From NCBI GenBank assembly GCA_023260985.1, contig JALRKY010000029.1:1-64000 (forward strand): a DNA stretch of 64,000 bases, read 5' to 3'. The DNA is from Altererythrobacter sp. GTDB taxonomy: Bacteria; Pseudomonadota; Alphaproteobacteria; Sphingomonadales; Sphingomonadaceae. A model generated the notes under the pieces. It searched no databases. It saw only the letters and a list, made by a program, of their open reading frames with translations, and had not been told where the DNA came from. Positions 33,924-44,651 of the stretch are shown here, piece after piece (within the stretch, counting starts at the first letter, position 1; every line of letters starts with the position of its first letter). The position numbers were made by a program, and so were the translations under genes.

Positions 33924-34065
33924 CGAATCCTGAACTCGCTTGTTTCTTTGCACAGGCTTTGAACAGGCGAATTTTGTTCTCCCCAGCCGCTGGCTTGCCA
34001 GCCATTGCCTTTCCCCACCCGGCCAAGGCAATCAGCGCAACGATGCAATCGAAGAACCTCCTCGC

Positions 34066-34572
34066 ATGAGACCGCGCGAAGTCGAATATCGCAATTCGGA
34101 CGATGCTGCGCCGGTAGAGATGCTGGCTGCGCTTTTCGAGGCGCGTGGCTGGGCTTTCGAGATCACCGCCGAGGACGAGCTCGCCGGTGAAGTTCAGGGC
34201 AGCTGGGCGAAGTACCAGCTCAAGGCGATCTGGCGCAGCGAGGACAATGTCCTCCAGCTCTTGTGCCTGCCCGATATCCGGGTGACGCAGGACAAGCGGC
34301 AGCAGGCCTACGAGCTGCTGGCGCTGGTCAATGAGCAGATGTGGCTCGGCCATTTCGATATCTGGTCTAATGGCAGCGTGCTGCTTTATCGCCATGGCGC
34401 CTTGCTGGGCGACGAGGGGCTGCTCAGCATCGACCAGGCGCAGGCGCTGGTCGAGACCGCGATCGACGAGTGCGATCGCTTCTACCCCGCGTTCCAATTC
34501 GTGCTTTGGGGCAACAAGAGCCCGCGCAGCGCACTCGAAAGCGCGCTTGTCGATGCGGCGGGGGAAGCCTAG
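34066..34572 (+). CDS. YbjN domain-containing protein
   Basis: 168 aa; VEMLAALFEARGWAFEITAEDELAGEVQGSWAKYQLKAIWRSEDNVLQLLCLPDIRV resembles YbjN family. Confidence 0.78.
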   Translation: MRPREVEYRNSDDAAPVEMLAALFEARGWAFEITAEDELAGEVQGSWAKYQLKAIWRSEDNVLQLLCLPDIRVTQDKRQQAYELLALVNEQMWLGHFDIWSNGSVLLYRHGALLGDEGLLSIDQAQALVETAIDECDRFYPAFQFVLWGNKSPRSALESALVDAAGEA

Positions 34573-34607
34573 TCCTGCGTCGAAATAGCCGGGGCTGAGG
34601 TGCGGGA

Positions 34608-35420
34608 ATGGCCGAGTTCGAAAAGCTGCTGATCGTCGGATGCGGCAATATGGGCGGCGCGATGCTGGCCGGCTGGCTGGCGGCAGGCGAGGATCCGGCA
34701 CGCTTCGAAGTGCTCGACCCGGCGCTCGAATCGGCACCCGCAGGGGTTACGATCCATCGCGCAGCTCCTGCGAACCCAGACCACGATGCGGTGTTGCTCG
34801 GCTTCAAGCCGCAGCAACTGCCCGCGCTGGCACCGGGGCTGCAACCGCTCATGGGCGAAGGGGTGACGGTATTCTCGCTGCTGGCCGGGATCGACCTTTC
34901 GATGCTGGCGGGCGCGTTCCCCTCGGCGGCGGCGCATGTGCGGGGGATGCCCAACCTTGCCGCGCGGATCGGCAAATCGCCGGTGATCCTCGCCGAGACT
35001 GGCCTCACTGCACCGCAGCGCGATGCCGCACAGGCGTTGTTCGGCAAGCTGGGCACCGCGCTCTGGCTGGAGGATGAAGCGCAGTTCGACCTTGTCACCG
35101 CATTGGTCGGCTCCGGGCCGGGGTTCGTCTATCGATTCATCGACGCGCTGGCGGCGGCCGGGGCCGAACTGGGCCTCGATAGCGCGCTGGCAGACCAGCT
35201 TTCGCTTGCCATGATCGATGGCGCAGCGAGCCTTGCGGCGGCGGCGGATGCTTCGCCTGCCGAACTGGCCGACCGGGTGGCGAGCCCCGGCGGAATGACG
35301 CGCGAAGGGCTGAATGTGCTCGACGATGGTAATGCGCTCAAATCGCTGCTGATTGCGACGCTGTGCGCGACTGCAGAGAAAGGCGGCGAACTCGCTCGGC
35401 AGGCGCGCGAACAGGATTAA
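34608..35420 (+). CDS. proC: Pyrroline-5-carboxylate reductase
   Basis: LLIVGCGNMGGAMLAGWL, VRGMPNLAARIGKSPVIL, VGSGPGFVYRFIDAL, REGLNVLDD. Confidence 0.93.
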   Translation: MAEFEKLLIVGCGNMGGAMLAGWLAAGEDPARFEVLDPALESAPAGVTIHRAAPANPDHDAVLLGFKPQQLPALAPGLQPLMGEGVTVFSLLAGIDLSMLAGAFPSAAAHVRGMPNLAARIGKSPVILAETGLTAPQRDAAQALFGKLGTALWLEDEAQFDLVTALVGSGPGFVYRFIDALAAAGAELGLDSALADQLSLAMIDGAASLAAAADASPAELADRVASPGGMTREGLNVLDDGNALKSLLIATLCATAEKGGELARQAREQD

Positions 35421-35524
35421 ACTGTTGCGCTGAATGCAAGCCGGTTTTCCTTGAAAATCAGTGCCGGGATTGCGATATTGCGCGGACCGGTTTGTCGTCG
35501 CTCGGCGACGGAGAGGAGTTTACA

Positions 35525-36268
35525 ATGGCTGATTGGAACGAAACCCAGCGCAAGCAGCAGGGCTTCGGCTCGGTTCCGCGCACTGGTGGTGAACTCGCCA
35601 GTGGCGTCACCTTTGATGAGGGCCTGCGCAAGCACATGCTCTTGATCTACAACTACATGACTTCGGGCGTATTGCTGACGGGTATCGTGGCGCTGCTTGC
35701 TGCTCGCTCGGGCCTGACGCTTGCATTCGCTTCTGGTCCGCTGATGTGGCTGGTCGCACTGTCGCCGCTGGCGATCGTGTTCGCGATGAGCTTCGGCGCC
35801 AACCGGTTCAGCAAGGGCACGCTGCAAGTGCTGTTCTGGTCCTTCGCCACGCTGATGGGTCTGTCGATGTCGACGATCTTCCTGGTCTTCACCGGCGGTT
35901 CGATCGCGGCGACTTTCTTCGCCACCGCGGCGGCCTTCGCCGGGTTGAGTCTGTTCGGCTACACCACCAAGAAGGACCTCAGCGGCTGGGGCAGCTTCCT
36001 GATCATGGGCGTGGTTGGCCTGCTTGTCGCCATGCTGCTGAACATCTGGCTTCAGTCGCCCGCGCTGATGTGGGCGGTGAGCTTCATCGGCGTGCTGATC
36101 TTCGCTGGCCTCACGGCCTATGACACGCAGCGGCTGAAGCGCGAATACAGCTATTACCGCGGCACGGAATTCGCCGGTAAGGCGATTATCCTGGGCGCGC
36201 TGAGCCTGTATCTGGACTTCATTAACATGTTCCAGTTCCTGCTGCAGTTCATGGGCCAGCGCGAGTAA
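35525..36268 (+). CDS. Bax inhibitor-1/YccA family protein
   Basis: Seven-TM protein; GLTAYDTQRLKREYSYY and GALSLYLDFINMFQFLLQFMG signatures. Confidence 0.92.
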   Translation: MADWNETQRKQQGFGSVPRTGGELASGVTFDEGLRKHMLLIYNYMTSGVLLTGIVALLAARSGLTLAFASGPLMWLVALSPLAIVFAMSFGANRFSKGTLQVLFWSFATLMGLSMSTIFLVFTGGSIAATFFATAAAFAGLSLFGYTTKKDLSGWGSFLIMGVVGLLVAMLLNIWLQSPALMWAVSFIGVLIFAGLTAYDTQRLKREYSYYRGTEFAGKAIILGALSLYLDFINMFQFLLQFMGQRE

Positions 36269-36307
36269 TCGCTAAGCGCCCGGTCGCACGCACGACTCGT
36301 TTCACCG

Positions 36308-36344
36308 ATGCCCGAGGTGCCCAGTGCATCTCGGGCATTTTCTT
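36308..36344 (+). terminator. Rho-independent terminator
   Basis: ATGCCCGAG-GTGCCCAGTGCAT-CTCGGGCAT followed by TTTCTTT; 9-bp perfect stem. Confidence 0.8.
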
Positions 36345-36447
36345 TGTCTGGGATCGGGTATACCCAATGCGCATTAACTTTCGGAGTTCAGCCGAAGTTA
36401 GGGGTGGGACGATTAGCTTCCACCGGTCGCAACGAGAGGGCACCGAA

Positions 36448-37182
36448 ATGGGTCGAGGAATTCTGGCGAAGACTAAGCTTGCAGTAATGGCCGCAGGTAT
36501 TGCGGCACTGGCGGCTTGCACGGCTCCCCCGCCGCCTCCCGCACCGGTCGCTTATGCGCCGCCCCCGCCGCCGCCCCGGGTCTTAATTCCGCCGCGGCCC
36601 ACGCCGCCCGCAGGTGCCTTCGCCACCATGGCGATCCCCCAAATGTCTGCCGATGGCGTTCGCCAGACGGTCAACACCGGCATTTCGTCCCAGCAGAAGC
36701 TCTGGAACCTGCGCTCTGGCCTCAACGTCGCGGCGCTCAATTGCCTGCGAGCCGAACACGCGGGGCTGGTCGAGAATTACCGCACGCTGCTGAAGCAGCA
36801 TTCGCGCCAGCTGGCGGCCACCAACAACGCGCTGACCAAGCAGTATCGCGACAAGCACGGCAAGTCGTTCCGCGATCACCAGGACGCCTATATGACGCGC
36901 GTCTATAACTACTTCGCGCTGCCTCCCGTGCTGCCCGAGTTTTGCAATGTTGCGCTGCAGGTAAGCAATGAAGCAGCGCAGGTGAAGCCGGGCCAGCTGG
37001 ATGCGTTTGCCGAACAGGCGCTGCCGCGCCTCGAAGCGGTCTACGAGCAGTTCTTTAGCGCGTATGAGAAGTATCGCGTCGATCTGGCTGCTTGGGATGC
37101 GCGCTATGGTGCCGGCGGTGGCCGGACCATGGAAGCGACCTACAACCAGGTTGCGACCAGCTCGAACTTCACTTCAGATTAA
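36448..37182 (+). CDS. Proline-rich putative lipoprotein
   Basis: Signal peptide with lipobox LAAC followed by [32 protein letters not shown]. Confidence 0.7.
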   Translation: MGRGILAKTKLAVMAAGIAALAACTAPPPPPAPVAYAPPPPPPRVLIPPRPTPPAGAFATMAIPQMSADGVRQTVNTGISSQQKLWNLRSGLNVAALNCLRAEHAGLVENYRTLLKQHSRQLAATNNALTKQYRDKHGKSFRDHQDAYMTRVYNYFALPPVLPEFCNVALQVSNEAAQVKPGQLDAFAEQALPRLEAVYEQFFSAYEKYRVDLAAWDARYGAGGGRTMEATYNQVATSSNFTSD

Positions 37183-37331
37183 ATATACATCCCGCAAACA
37201 GCGCCTGACCGTCGGCCTCATGGCCGCTGGTCAAGGGCTGGCGGATGCGCTGCAAAAATCCTTTACATGCGCCACGGCGTTTCGCTAATGCGCTCGCCCG
37301 GTGGCCGGGCGGCCGCCAGACACACCTGAAC

Positions 37332-37407
<76 letters not shown>

Positions 37408-37510
37408 GGTGTCCCCTATTCTCCTCCAACGCCACGGCTTGATCGCGCTCTGCGCTGCGCCTATTGCCACGCCCATGGAATGGGGCGGACGAACCCGCGC
37501 CAACTCATGA

Positions 37511-37705
37511 TATGCGTGCCGGTAACGGGAACGCGGTGCGGGCGGCGATACGCCCAATTCCGCGGCTGTCCCTGCAACTGTAAGTGGCGAGCATCCGTTT
37601 CATGGGCCCGAATTTCGGGCGCACCCACTGGGCCAATTGGAGCCTGGGAAGGGGAAGCGGGGGCGATGACCCGCAAGCCAGGAGACCGACCGGCTGCGCA
37701 GTCGC
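37511..37705 (+). promoter_or_regulatory. Cobalamin (B12) riboswitch
   Basis: GGGAACGCGGTGC ... CCGCGGCTGTCCCTGCAACTGTAA (B12 box region) ... AAGCCAGGAGACCGACC; immediately upstream of a BtuB-like receptor. Confidence 0.92.
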
Positions 37706-37887
37706 TCTTGCCTGGTCCAGGGATTGGCCCGGCGCGAAACCTTTCGTCTGAGCGACGAGTAGCAGCGGCCGGGGCCGCATCGGATGGGCAAAGGGGGGCA
37801 CGCGCTGCCCTTTTTTGCCGATCCGGCTGCCGAAAGGCGGAGACCCCGGCCCGGCAATCGCTCTGGCGCGAAAGGATATGAAATTTC

Positions 37888-39807
37888 ATGCGAAACTATT
37901 TACTAGCCGCAAGCGCGATCGTGCTTGGCCAGCCGTTGCCTGCATTTGCGGAACCGGACATTTCTGACGATGCGGGCGGCGCAATCCTCGTCAATGCCAG
38001 CCGTTCGAGCGAACCGCTGGCCACGGAAGATTATCCCGGATCGGTAACGGTCCTATCCAGCGAGGAAATCGAGCGGCGGCAGGTGCGCGATTTCGCCGAT
38101 CTGCTGCGCGACGTGCCGAGTGTGGCCGTGAGCGGCGTAGCGGGGCAGACGCAGCTGCGGCTGCGCGGGAGCGAGGCCAATCACGTCCTTGTGCTGGTCG
38201 ACGGGATCGAAGTGTCTGATCCTTTCGCGGGCGAACTCGAGATCGGTGCGCTTCAGGCTGAGATCGGATCGAGCGGCGAAGTGCTGCGCGGCCCGCAAAG
38301 CGCGCTCTACGGCTCCGACGCGATCGGCGGCGTGATTTCTTATCGCAGCGCTTCGGGCCGCGAAGCGCCGGGGGTTTCGGCGCGATTGGAGGCAGGGAGC
38401 TTCGGCACGGTCAACGCTGCTGCACGCGCAGGCTTTTCGAGCGATTCGCATGAATTCGCGCTGGGTGCCACGCTCGTCTCGACCGACGGCACGCCCAATG
38501 CGCGCGGCGGCACACGCGATATCGGGCGCGACGGACTGACGCTCTCCGCCAAGGGCTCGGTCGATCTTGCCGCCGGGGTGCGGCTGCGCTTCGCAGGGCG
38601 CTATGTCCGCAGCGAAGGCCAGTTCAACGACCAGGATTTCGACTCGTCCAGCCCAACCTTCGGCTATGTGATCGACTCGCCGGATATGCGGTTCGAACAG
38701 GACGCGATCTATGCGCTGGCGGGCCTTAATGTCGCAACGCTGGAGGGGCGCTGGACGCATGATTTCTCGGGTCAGTTGGCCGACATCAGCCGCGACAGCT
38801 TCGGCCCGTTCGGGCGCAGCTTTGGGCATGAGGGGCAGCGGCTCAAGGCCTCCTACGTCTCCACTTACAAGCTTGGCGGGCCCGCCTTTGCGCATAGCCT
38901 GACGTTCGCCGCGGATGTCGAGCGCGAGAGCTTCCGCAACACCGACCCGTTCGGCTTCGCCTTCACCGGCCGGCGCAGCGCGCGCAATGTCGGGCTGGTG
39001 GGCGAATATCGCGCTGCGAGCGAGCTGTTCGATCTCTCGGCGGCGATCCGGCACGATCTCAACAACCGCTTTACCGATACTACCACATTTCGCCTCGCCG
39101 GAGCGATCCAGGCCGCGCGCGCCACGCGCATCCGCGCCGCCTATGGCACGGGGATCAAGAACCCCGGCTTTTATGAGCTTTACGGATATGTCGACGGGCG
39201 CTTCATCGGCAATGCGGATTTGACGCCGGAGAAGTCAACTGGCTGGGAAGCGGGGATCGACCAGTCGCTGGGAGATGACGTGCTGCGCCTGTCCGCGACC
39301 TGGTTCGACAGCGAGCTGAGTCACGAGATCTTCACTGATTATCCGGCGCCGGATTATCTGGCGAGCCCGGCCAATCGCGACACCAAGTCCAAGCAGAAGG
39401 GCCTTGAACTGAGCGCCTGCGCGCGGCTCGGCCCGCAAGTGACGCTCAATGCGGCCTATAGCTGGCTCGACGCCGAGGAGAACGGGACCGAGGAGGTACG
39501 TCGGCCCGCCAATATCGCCTCCGCTGCGCTCGCTTGGCGCGCGCCGCGCGATGCGGGTTCGGCCACGCTGATCGTGCGCCACAATGGTGCGAGCGACGAC
39601 CTTGCGTTCATCGATCCCAGCTACGTGCCACTGACGGTGCGGCTCGACGCCTACACGCTGGTCAATCTGGCGGCAGAGGCGCGGGTGACGAACCGCGTTC
39701 GCGCGTTCGGGAGGGTCGAGAACCTGCTGGATGAGACATACGAGCAGGTGTTCAGCTTCGTCTCGCCGGGTCGCTCGGTCATCGCGGGGCTGCGCGTCAC
39801 GCTCTAG
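37888..39807 (+). CDS. btuB: TonB-dependent receptor, BtuB-like (vitamin B12)
   Basis: Signal peptide; plug domain GSVTVLSSEEIERRQVRDFADLLRDVPSVAVSGVAGQTQLRLRGSEANHVLVLVDGIEVSDP; C-terminal beta-barrel ending in aromatic/hydrophobic residues; downstream of B12 riboswitch. Confidence 0.9.
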   Translation: MRNYLLAASAIVLGQPLPAFAEPDISDDAGGAILVNASRSSEPLATEDYPGSVTVLSSEEIERRQVRDFADLLRDVPSVAVSGVAGQTQLRLRGSEANHVLVLVDGIEVSDPFAGELEIGALQAEIGSSGEVLRGPQSALYGSDAIGGVISYRSASGREAPGVSARLEAGSFGTVNAAARAGFSSDSHEFALGATLVSTDGTPNARGGTRDIGRDGLTLSAKGSVDLAAGVRLRFAGRYVRSEGQFNDQDFDSSSPTFGYVIDSPDMRFEQDAIYALAGLNVATLEGRWTHDFSGQLADISRDSFGPFGRSFGHEGQRLKASYVSTYKLGGPAFAHSLTFAADVERESFRNTDPFGFAFTGRRSARNVGLVGEYRAASELFDLSAAIRHDLNNRFTDTTTFRLAGAIQAARATRIRAAYGTGIKNPGFYELYGYVDGRFIGNADLTPEKSTGWEAGIDQSLGDDVLRLSATWFDSELSHEIFTDYPAPDYLASPANRDTKSKQKGLELSACARLGPQVTLNAAYSWLDAEENGTEEVRRPANIASAALAWRAPRDAGSATLIVRHNGASDDLAFIDPSYVPLTVRLDAYTLVNLAAEARVTNRVRAFGRVENLLDETYEQVFSFVSPGRSVIAGLRVTL

Positions 39808-39859
39808 CCTCGCCGAAACACTCGCCAAATCGCTCGCAATCTGGGCGGGAAATGCATAG

Positions 39860-40942
<1,083 letters not shown>

Positions 40943-40946
40943 CCCG

Positions 40947-42071
40947 ATGAGCCGCCCCGCCGAACTGGCCGATCTGGGCGCTTGCCGCCGCATCGTCGTC
41001 AAGGTCGGCTCTTCGTTGCTGGTCGAGGATGGCGCACCGCGCAGCGCGTGGCTTGCCTCGCTGGCGCAGGAACTTGCAACGCTGAGGGCGCAGGGCCCCG
41101 ACTTGATCGTGGTCAGCTCGGGCGCGATTGCGCTTGGCGCGGCCAAGCTGGGGCTTGCGAGGGGAGGGCGCGCCAGCCTGGCCGATGCGCAGGCGGCGGC
41201 TTCGGTGGGTCAGATCGCGCTGGCTGGCCTGTGGGCGGAGAAGCTCGGCCAGCATGGCCTCACTGCGGCGCAAATGCTGCTGACGCTCGAAGATCTCGAG
41301 GATCGCCGCCGCTACCTCAATGCCTCGGCCACGCTTGCGCGGCTGCTCGAAGCAGGCGCGGTCCCAGTGGTGAATGAGAACGACAGCGTCGCGACGGAGG
41401 AAATCCGCTTCGGCGATAACGACCGGCTGGCGGCGCGCGTGGCGCAGGCCGCCGGGGCCGACATGGTGGTGCTGTTGAGCGATGTCGACGGGCTGTATGA
41501 TCGCGACCCGCGCGAGGATGGCGCGCAGCTGGTCGAACGGGTCGAAGGGATCACGCCTGAAGTTCTGGCCATGGCGAGCGGGGCGTCGTCCTCCGGGATG
41601 GGGTCGGGCGGGATGACTTCTAAGCTGCAGGCGGCGCAGATCGCCGAACGCGCCGGTATCGCGCTGGCGATCATCAACGGCACTTGTGAAGAGCCCATCG
41701 TCACCGCGTTGTCCGGCAATCGCGGCACTTTGTTCCTGCCCCAGCGCAGCGACGGCGCGCGCAAGGCATGGCTTGGAGGCCGACTGGCGCCGATGGGCAC
41801 GCTGCGCGTGGATGCAGGCTGCGCCAACGCCCTCAGGGGCGGGGCGAGCCTGCTCGCAGCCGGGATCGTCGGCATTTCGGGCGCTTTCCGGCGTGGCGAT
41901 CTGGTCAAGATCGTGACGATGCGCGGCGAGGAACTGGCGCAGGGGCTCGCCGAATACGAAGCGCATGAAATCCAGGCGATTGCGGGCAAGCGCGCGGATG
42001 ATCAGGCCGACCGGCTCGGCTATGCGCCGCGCGCGGCAGTGGTGCACCGCGATCATATGGTGCTGCTGTGA
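40947..42071 (+). CDS. proB: Glutamate 5-kinase (with PUA domain)
   Basis: VVKVGSSLLV, VSSGAIALGAAKL, NENDSVATEEIRFGDNDRLAARVA, LLSDVDGLYDRDPR. Confidence 0.95.
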   Translation: MSRPAELADLGACRRIVVKVGSSLLVEDGAPRSAWLASLAQELATLRAQGPDLIVVSSGAIALGAAKLGLARGGRASLADAQAAASVGQIALAGLWAEKLGQHGLTAAQMLLTLEDLEDRRRYLNASATLARLLEAGAVPVVNENDSVATEEIRFGDNDRLAARVAQAAGADMVVLLSDVDGLYDRDPREDGAQLVERVEGITPEVLAMASGASSSGMGSGGMTSKLQAAQIAERAGIALAIINGTCEEPIVTALSGNRGTLFLPQRSDGARKAWLGGRLAPMGTLRVDAGCANALRGGASLLAAGIVGISGAFRRGDLVKIVTMRGEELAQGLAEYEAHEIQAIAGKRADDQADRLGYAPRAAVVHRDHMVLL

Positions 42072-42994
42072 CTGGCGAAGTGCCGCTCGCGCTTACGGGG
42101 GGCTCCGGATTTGTCGGGCAGGCGGTGCTCGATGTGCTGGGCGAACGCAATGCTCCGGCAGGCGCGCTGGTGCGGCGAGTGACCGAGCACTATCACAGCC
42201 GGGTCGAATGGGTGACGGGCGACCTCTACAACAAGCGTGCGCTCGACCATCTGGTCGCTGGAGTTCGCGGAGTGATCCATATCGCCGGGCTTACCAACGC
42301 GCCCGATCCTGCGGAATTCGAGGCTGCGAATGTCGAAGGGACGACCCAGCTGATTGCGGCGGCGAAACAGGCGGGCACCAAGCGCTTTGTCTTCGTCTCC
42401 TCGCTCTCGGCACGCGAGCCCGAACTTTCGGCCTATGGCTCGTCGAAGGCGAAGGCCGAGAAGTTGGTCGAGGACAGCGGGCTCGACTGGACCATCGTTC
42501 GACCCCCGGCGGTCTATGGCCCGCGCGACCGCGACATGTTCGAGCTCTTCCGCAGCGCTAGCTATGGCTTCGTGCCGCTGCCGCCGGGCGGGGCGACGTC
42601 GATCATCCACGCCCATGACCTTGCACGGCTGCTGGTCGATCTGGTCGATGCGCAAGCGGCGTTGGTGCGTAACCGCACATTCGAGCCCGACGACGCGCGT
42701 AAAGGCGGCTGGAGCCACAAGGAACTGGCGGCCGCGATCGGGCAGTCGGTGGGGCGGCGGGTGTTCGCCCCGCACCTGCCGCGCGCCGTGCTGCAAGGCG
42801 CGGCAGGCTTCGACCGCTTGCTGCGTGGGGCCGGGGCAAAGCTGACGCAGGACCGGGTCGGCTACATGTGCCACCCCAACTGGGTCGTGCGCTCCGACCG
42901 CAAGGTTCCCGAAGTCATCTGGCAGCCCCAAATCGGCGGCGAGGCCGGGCTCAAGGCCACTGCGGATTGGTATCGCCAGCAGGGCTGGCTCTGA
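42068..42994 (+). CDS. NAD-dependent epimerase/dehydratase family protein
   Basis: LTGGSGFVGQAVLDVL, YGSSKAKAEKL, RPPAVYGPRDRDMFELF. Confidence 0.88.
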   Translation: MTGEVPLALTGGSGFVGQAVLDVLGERNAPAGALVRRVTEHYHSRVEWVTGDLYNKRALDHLVAGVRGVIHIAGLTNAPDPAEFEAANVEGTTQLIAAAKQAGTKRFVFVSSLSAREPELSAYGSSKAKAEKLVEDSGLDWTIVRPPAVYGPRDRDMFELFRSASYGFVPLPPGGATSIIHAHDLARLLVDLVDAQAALVRNRTFEPDDARKGGWSHKELAAAIGQSVGRRVFAPHLPRAVLQGAAGFDRLLRGAGAKLTQDRVGYMCHPNWVVRSDRKVPEVIWQPQIGGEAGLKATADWYRQQGWL

Positions 42995-43098
42995 TTTTCT
43001 CTTTGCCGGGCTGTCGATTGCCAACCTATCCTGCCCCCGGGATCGCGAGCCGCAATGGCGGTGACAGCCGCTTCAGCGGGTCACGATAAGGGGAAATC

Positions 43099-43288
43099 AT
43101 GAGAAAGATCATACTTGTAGCCGCATTTGAGGCGGTGGCGGCAAGAATCGCAGGCGGTTTGGTAGGAAACACCTGACACCGAAGGTGCGACCGAAGTATG
43201 CTATGATCAAAGGATGGAAGGCGGGGTTTACAAGTCGACCAGCCGGGCAACCGGCGAAACTGCTACGATCACAGGCCCTGAGTCTTGA
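43099..43288 (+). pseudogene. Small secreted/lipoprotein gene interrupted by a frameshift (candidate)
   Basis: RBS-like GGGGAAATC then MRKIILVAAFEAVAARIAGGLVGNT* (43099-43176). From 43175 in another frame DTEGATEVCYDQRMEGGVYKSTSRATGETATITGPES* reads to 43288, just before a terminator. Confidence 0.45.
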
Positions 43289-43306
43289 TCGTTTTGACTC
43301 TTTGAG

Positions 43307-43344
43307 GGGCACCGGCGGCGCAACGCGTTCCGGTGCCCTTTGCT
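43307..43344 (+). terminator. Rho-independent terminator
   Basis: GGGCACCGG ... CCGGTGCCC followed by TTTGCTTTT. Confidence 0.72.
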
Positions 43345-43351
43345 TTTCCGA

Positions 43352-44149
43352 TTACAGGAAGGGTTCGTAGCCGGGGGGCAGTTCGCCGTCGTCGGTCAGC
43401 GGCGTGTGGATGCCGCATTCGGTCTTGTCCCAACCCTTCCACCTGCCCGAGCGCGGGTCTTCGCCGGGTTCGACCTTGTGCGTGCAGGGACTGCAGCCGA
43501 TCGAGGGGAAGCCGCGCGCCACCAGCGGATGGCGCGGAAGGTCATGCGCGATAAGGTGGCCTTCGATCTGGCTCGCATCCCAGTCGATCAGCGGATTGAT
43601 CTTCAGCCGTCCCTGCGCGTCGGACTTGTCGATCTCAAAGCGCGGCAGATTGGCGCGGGTCGACGACTGGAAGGATTTGCGCCCGGTGAAGCTTGCGTCG
43701 AATTGCGCCAGCGCCTTGGCCAGCGGCTTCACCTTGCGGATTTCGCAGCAGCCATCGGGGTCGTAAGACCAGCGCAGGCCGGTTTCGTCGCACGCGACGA
43801 GTTCGGCCCGGTCGGGCGCCAAGTTCACGATGTTGGTGAGGCCAAGCCGATTGATCAGCGTGTCGCGATACTCCAGCGTTTCGGGGAAGTGCTTTCCGGT
43901 TTCGAGGAACAGCACGGGCACACCGGGATCGATGCTGGCGATCAGGTGGAGCAAAACCGCGCTTTCCGCACCGAAACTCGAGACCACGGCGAGATCGCCC
44001 ACCAGGCCGTCACGGATCACCGCTTCGAGCATCTCCGCCGTCGAAGAGCCGCGAAACATGCGGTTGAGGCGCACTGCGTCGTGGTCGCAAAAGCGCGGGC
44101 CGGTGTCGATCCGGTCGACTGCGCGTATGCTTGTGGCGGGCCTATCCAT
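43352..44149 (-). CDS. cysH: Phosphoadenylyl-/adenylyl-sulfate reductase
   Basis: VVSSFGAESAVLLHL, DGCCEIRKVKPL and GCSPCTHKVEPGEDPRSGRW...ECGIH; the CC...CxxC set indicates an Fe-S APS-reductase type. Confidence 0.93.
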   Translation of the reverse strand: MDRPATSIRAVDRIDTGPRFCDHDAVRLNRMFRGSSTAEMLEAVIRDGLVGDLAVVSSFGAESAVLLHLIASIDPGVPVLFLETGKHFPETLEYRDTLINRLGLTNIVNLAPDRAELVACDETGLRWSYDPDGCCEIRKVKPLAKALAQFDASFTGRKSFQSSTRANLPRFEIDKSDAQGRLKINPLIDWDASQIEGHLIAHDLPRHPLVARGFPSIGCSPCTHKVEPGEDPRSGRWKGWDKTECGIHTPLTDDGELPPGYEPFL

Positions 44150-44651
44150 GGCGCAGCTCTGGGATCGGCCTGCGGCGATCGGCCGCGTGCTGGTAGACAT
44201 TCTCCCATCGCGCGAAAGCTGCCACCGCATCGACTTCATTGAGCCGCTGGTCGGGTGCGAAGGCATCGAAGCCGCAGCGCCGGAGAAGAGCGAGCTGGTC
44301 GATAAGCACGTCGCCCACTGCGCGCAATTCGCCCGCATATTCCGCTTCGCGCAGCACCCGCGCCGCCGAATAGCCGCGCCCGTCGCTGAACACGGGGAAG
44401 TTCACTTCGACCAGACGCAGCCGACCAAGGTGGGGCAACAGCGCGCGCGCATCGTCGCCGGGTTCGATCCGAACCGCACTGGCATTTGACTGGTCGAGGA
44501 AACTGTCGACGGTGACCGTGCCGTGATCGACCGGTTCGTCGTCGCGAAAGCGAAACTGCACCTCGTCGGGGCTAGTGCCGCCGATTCCATTGATGCCGGC
44601 GTCAGCCATTTGCGCCTCCTGCCGGTTCATACGTCTTGCCCCAATTGTCAC
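44142..44651 (-). CDS. DUF934 domain-containing protein
   Basis: LVEVNFPVFSDGRGYSAARVLREAEYAGELRAVGDVLIDQLALLRRCGFDAF, typical DUF934, between cysI and cysH. True start may be an internal ATG. Confidence 0.88.
   Translation of the reverse strand: MTIGARRMNRQEAQMADAGINGIGGTSPDEVQFRFRDDEPVDHGTVTVDSFLDQSNASAVRIEPGDDARALLPHLGRLRLVEVNFPVFSDGRGYSAARVLREAEYAGELRAVGDVLIDQLALLRRCGFDAFAPDQRLNEVDAVAAFARWENVYQHAADRRRPIPELRHG

Noticed and set aside
38053-39054. 333-aa minus-strand ORF
   Set aside because: Antisense to the TonB receptor, no recognisable domain.
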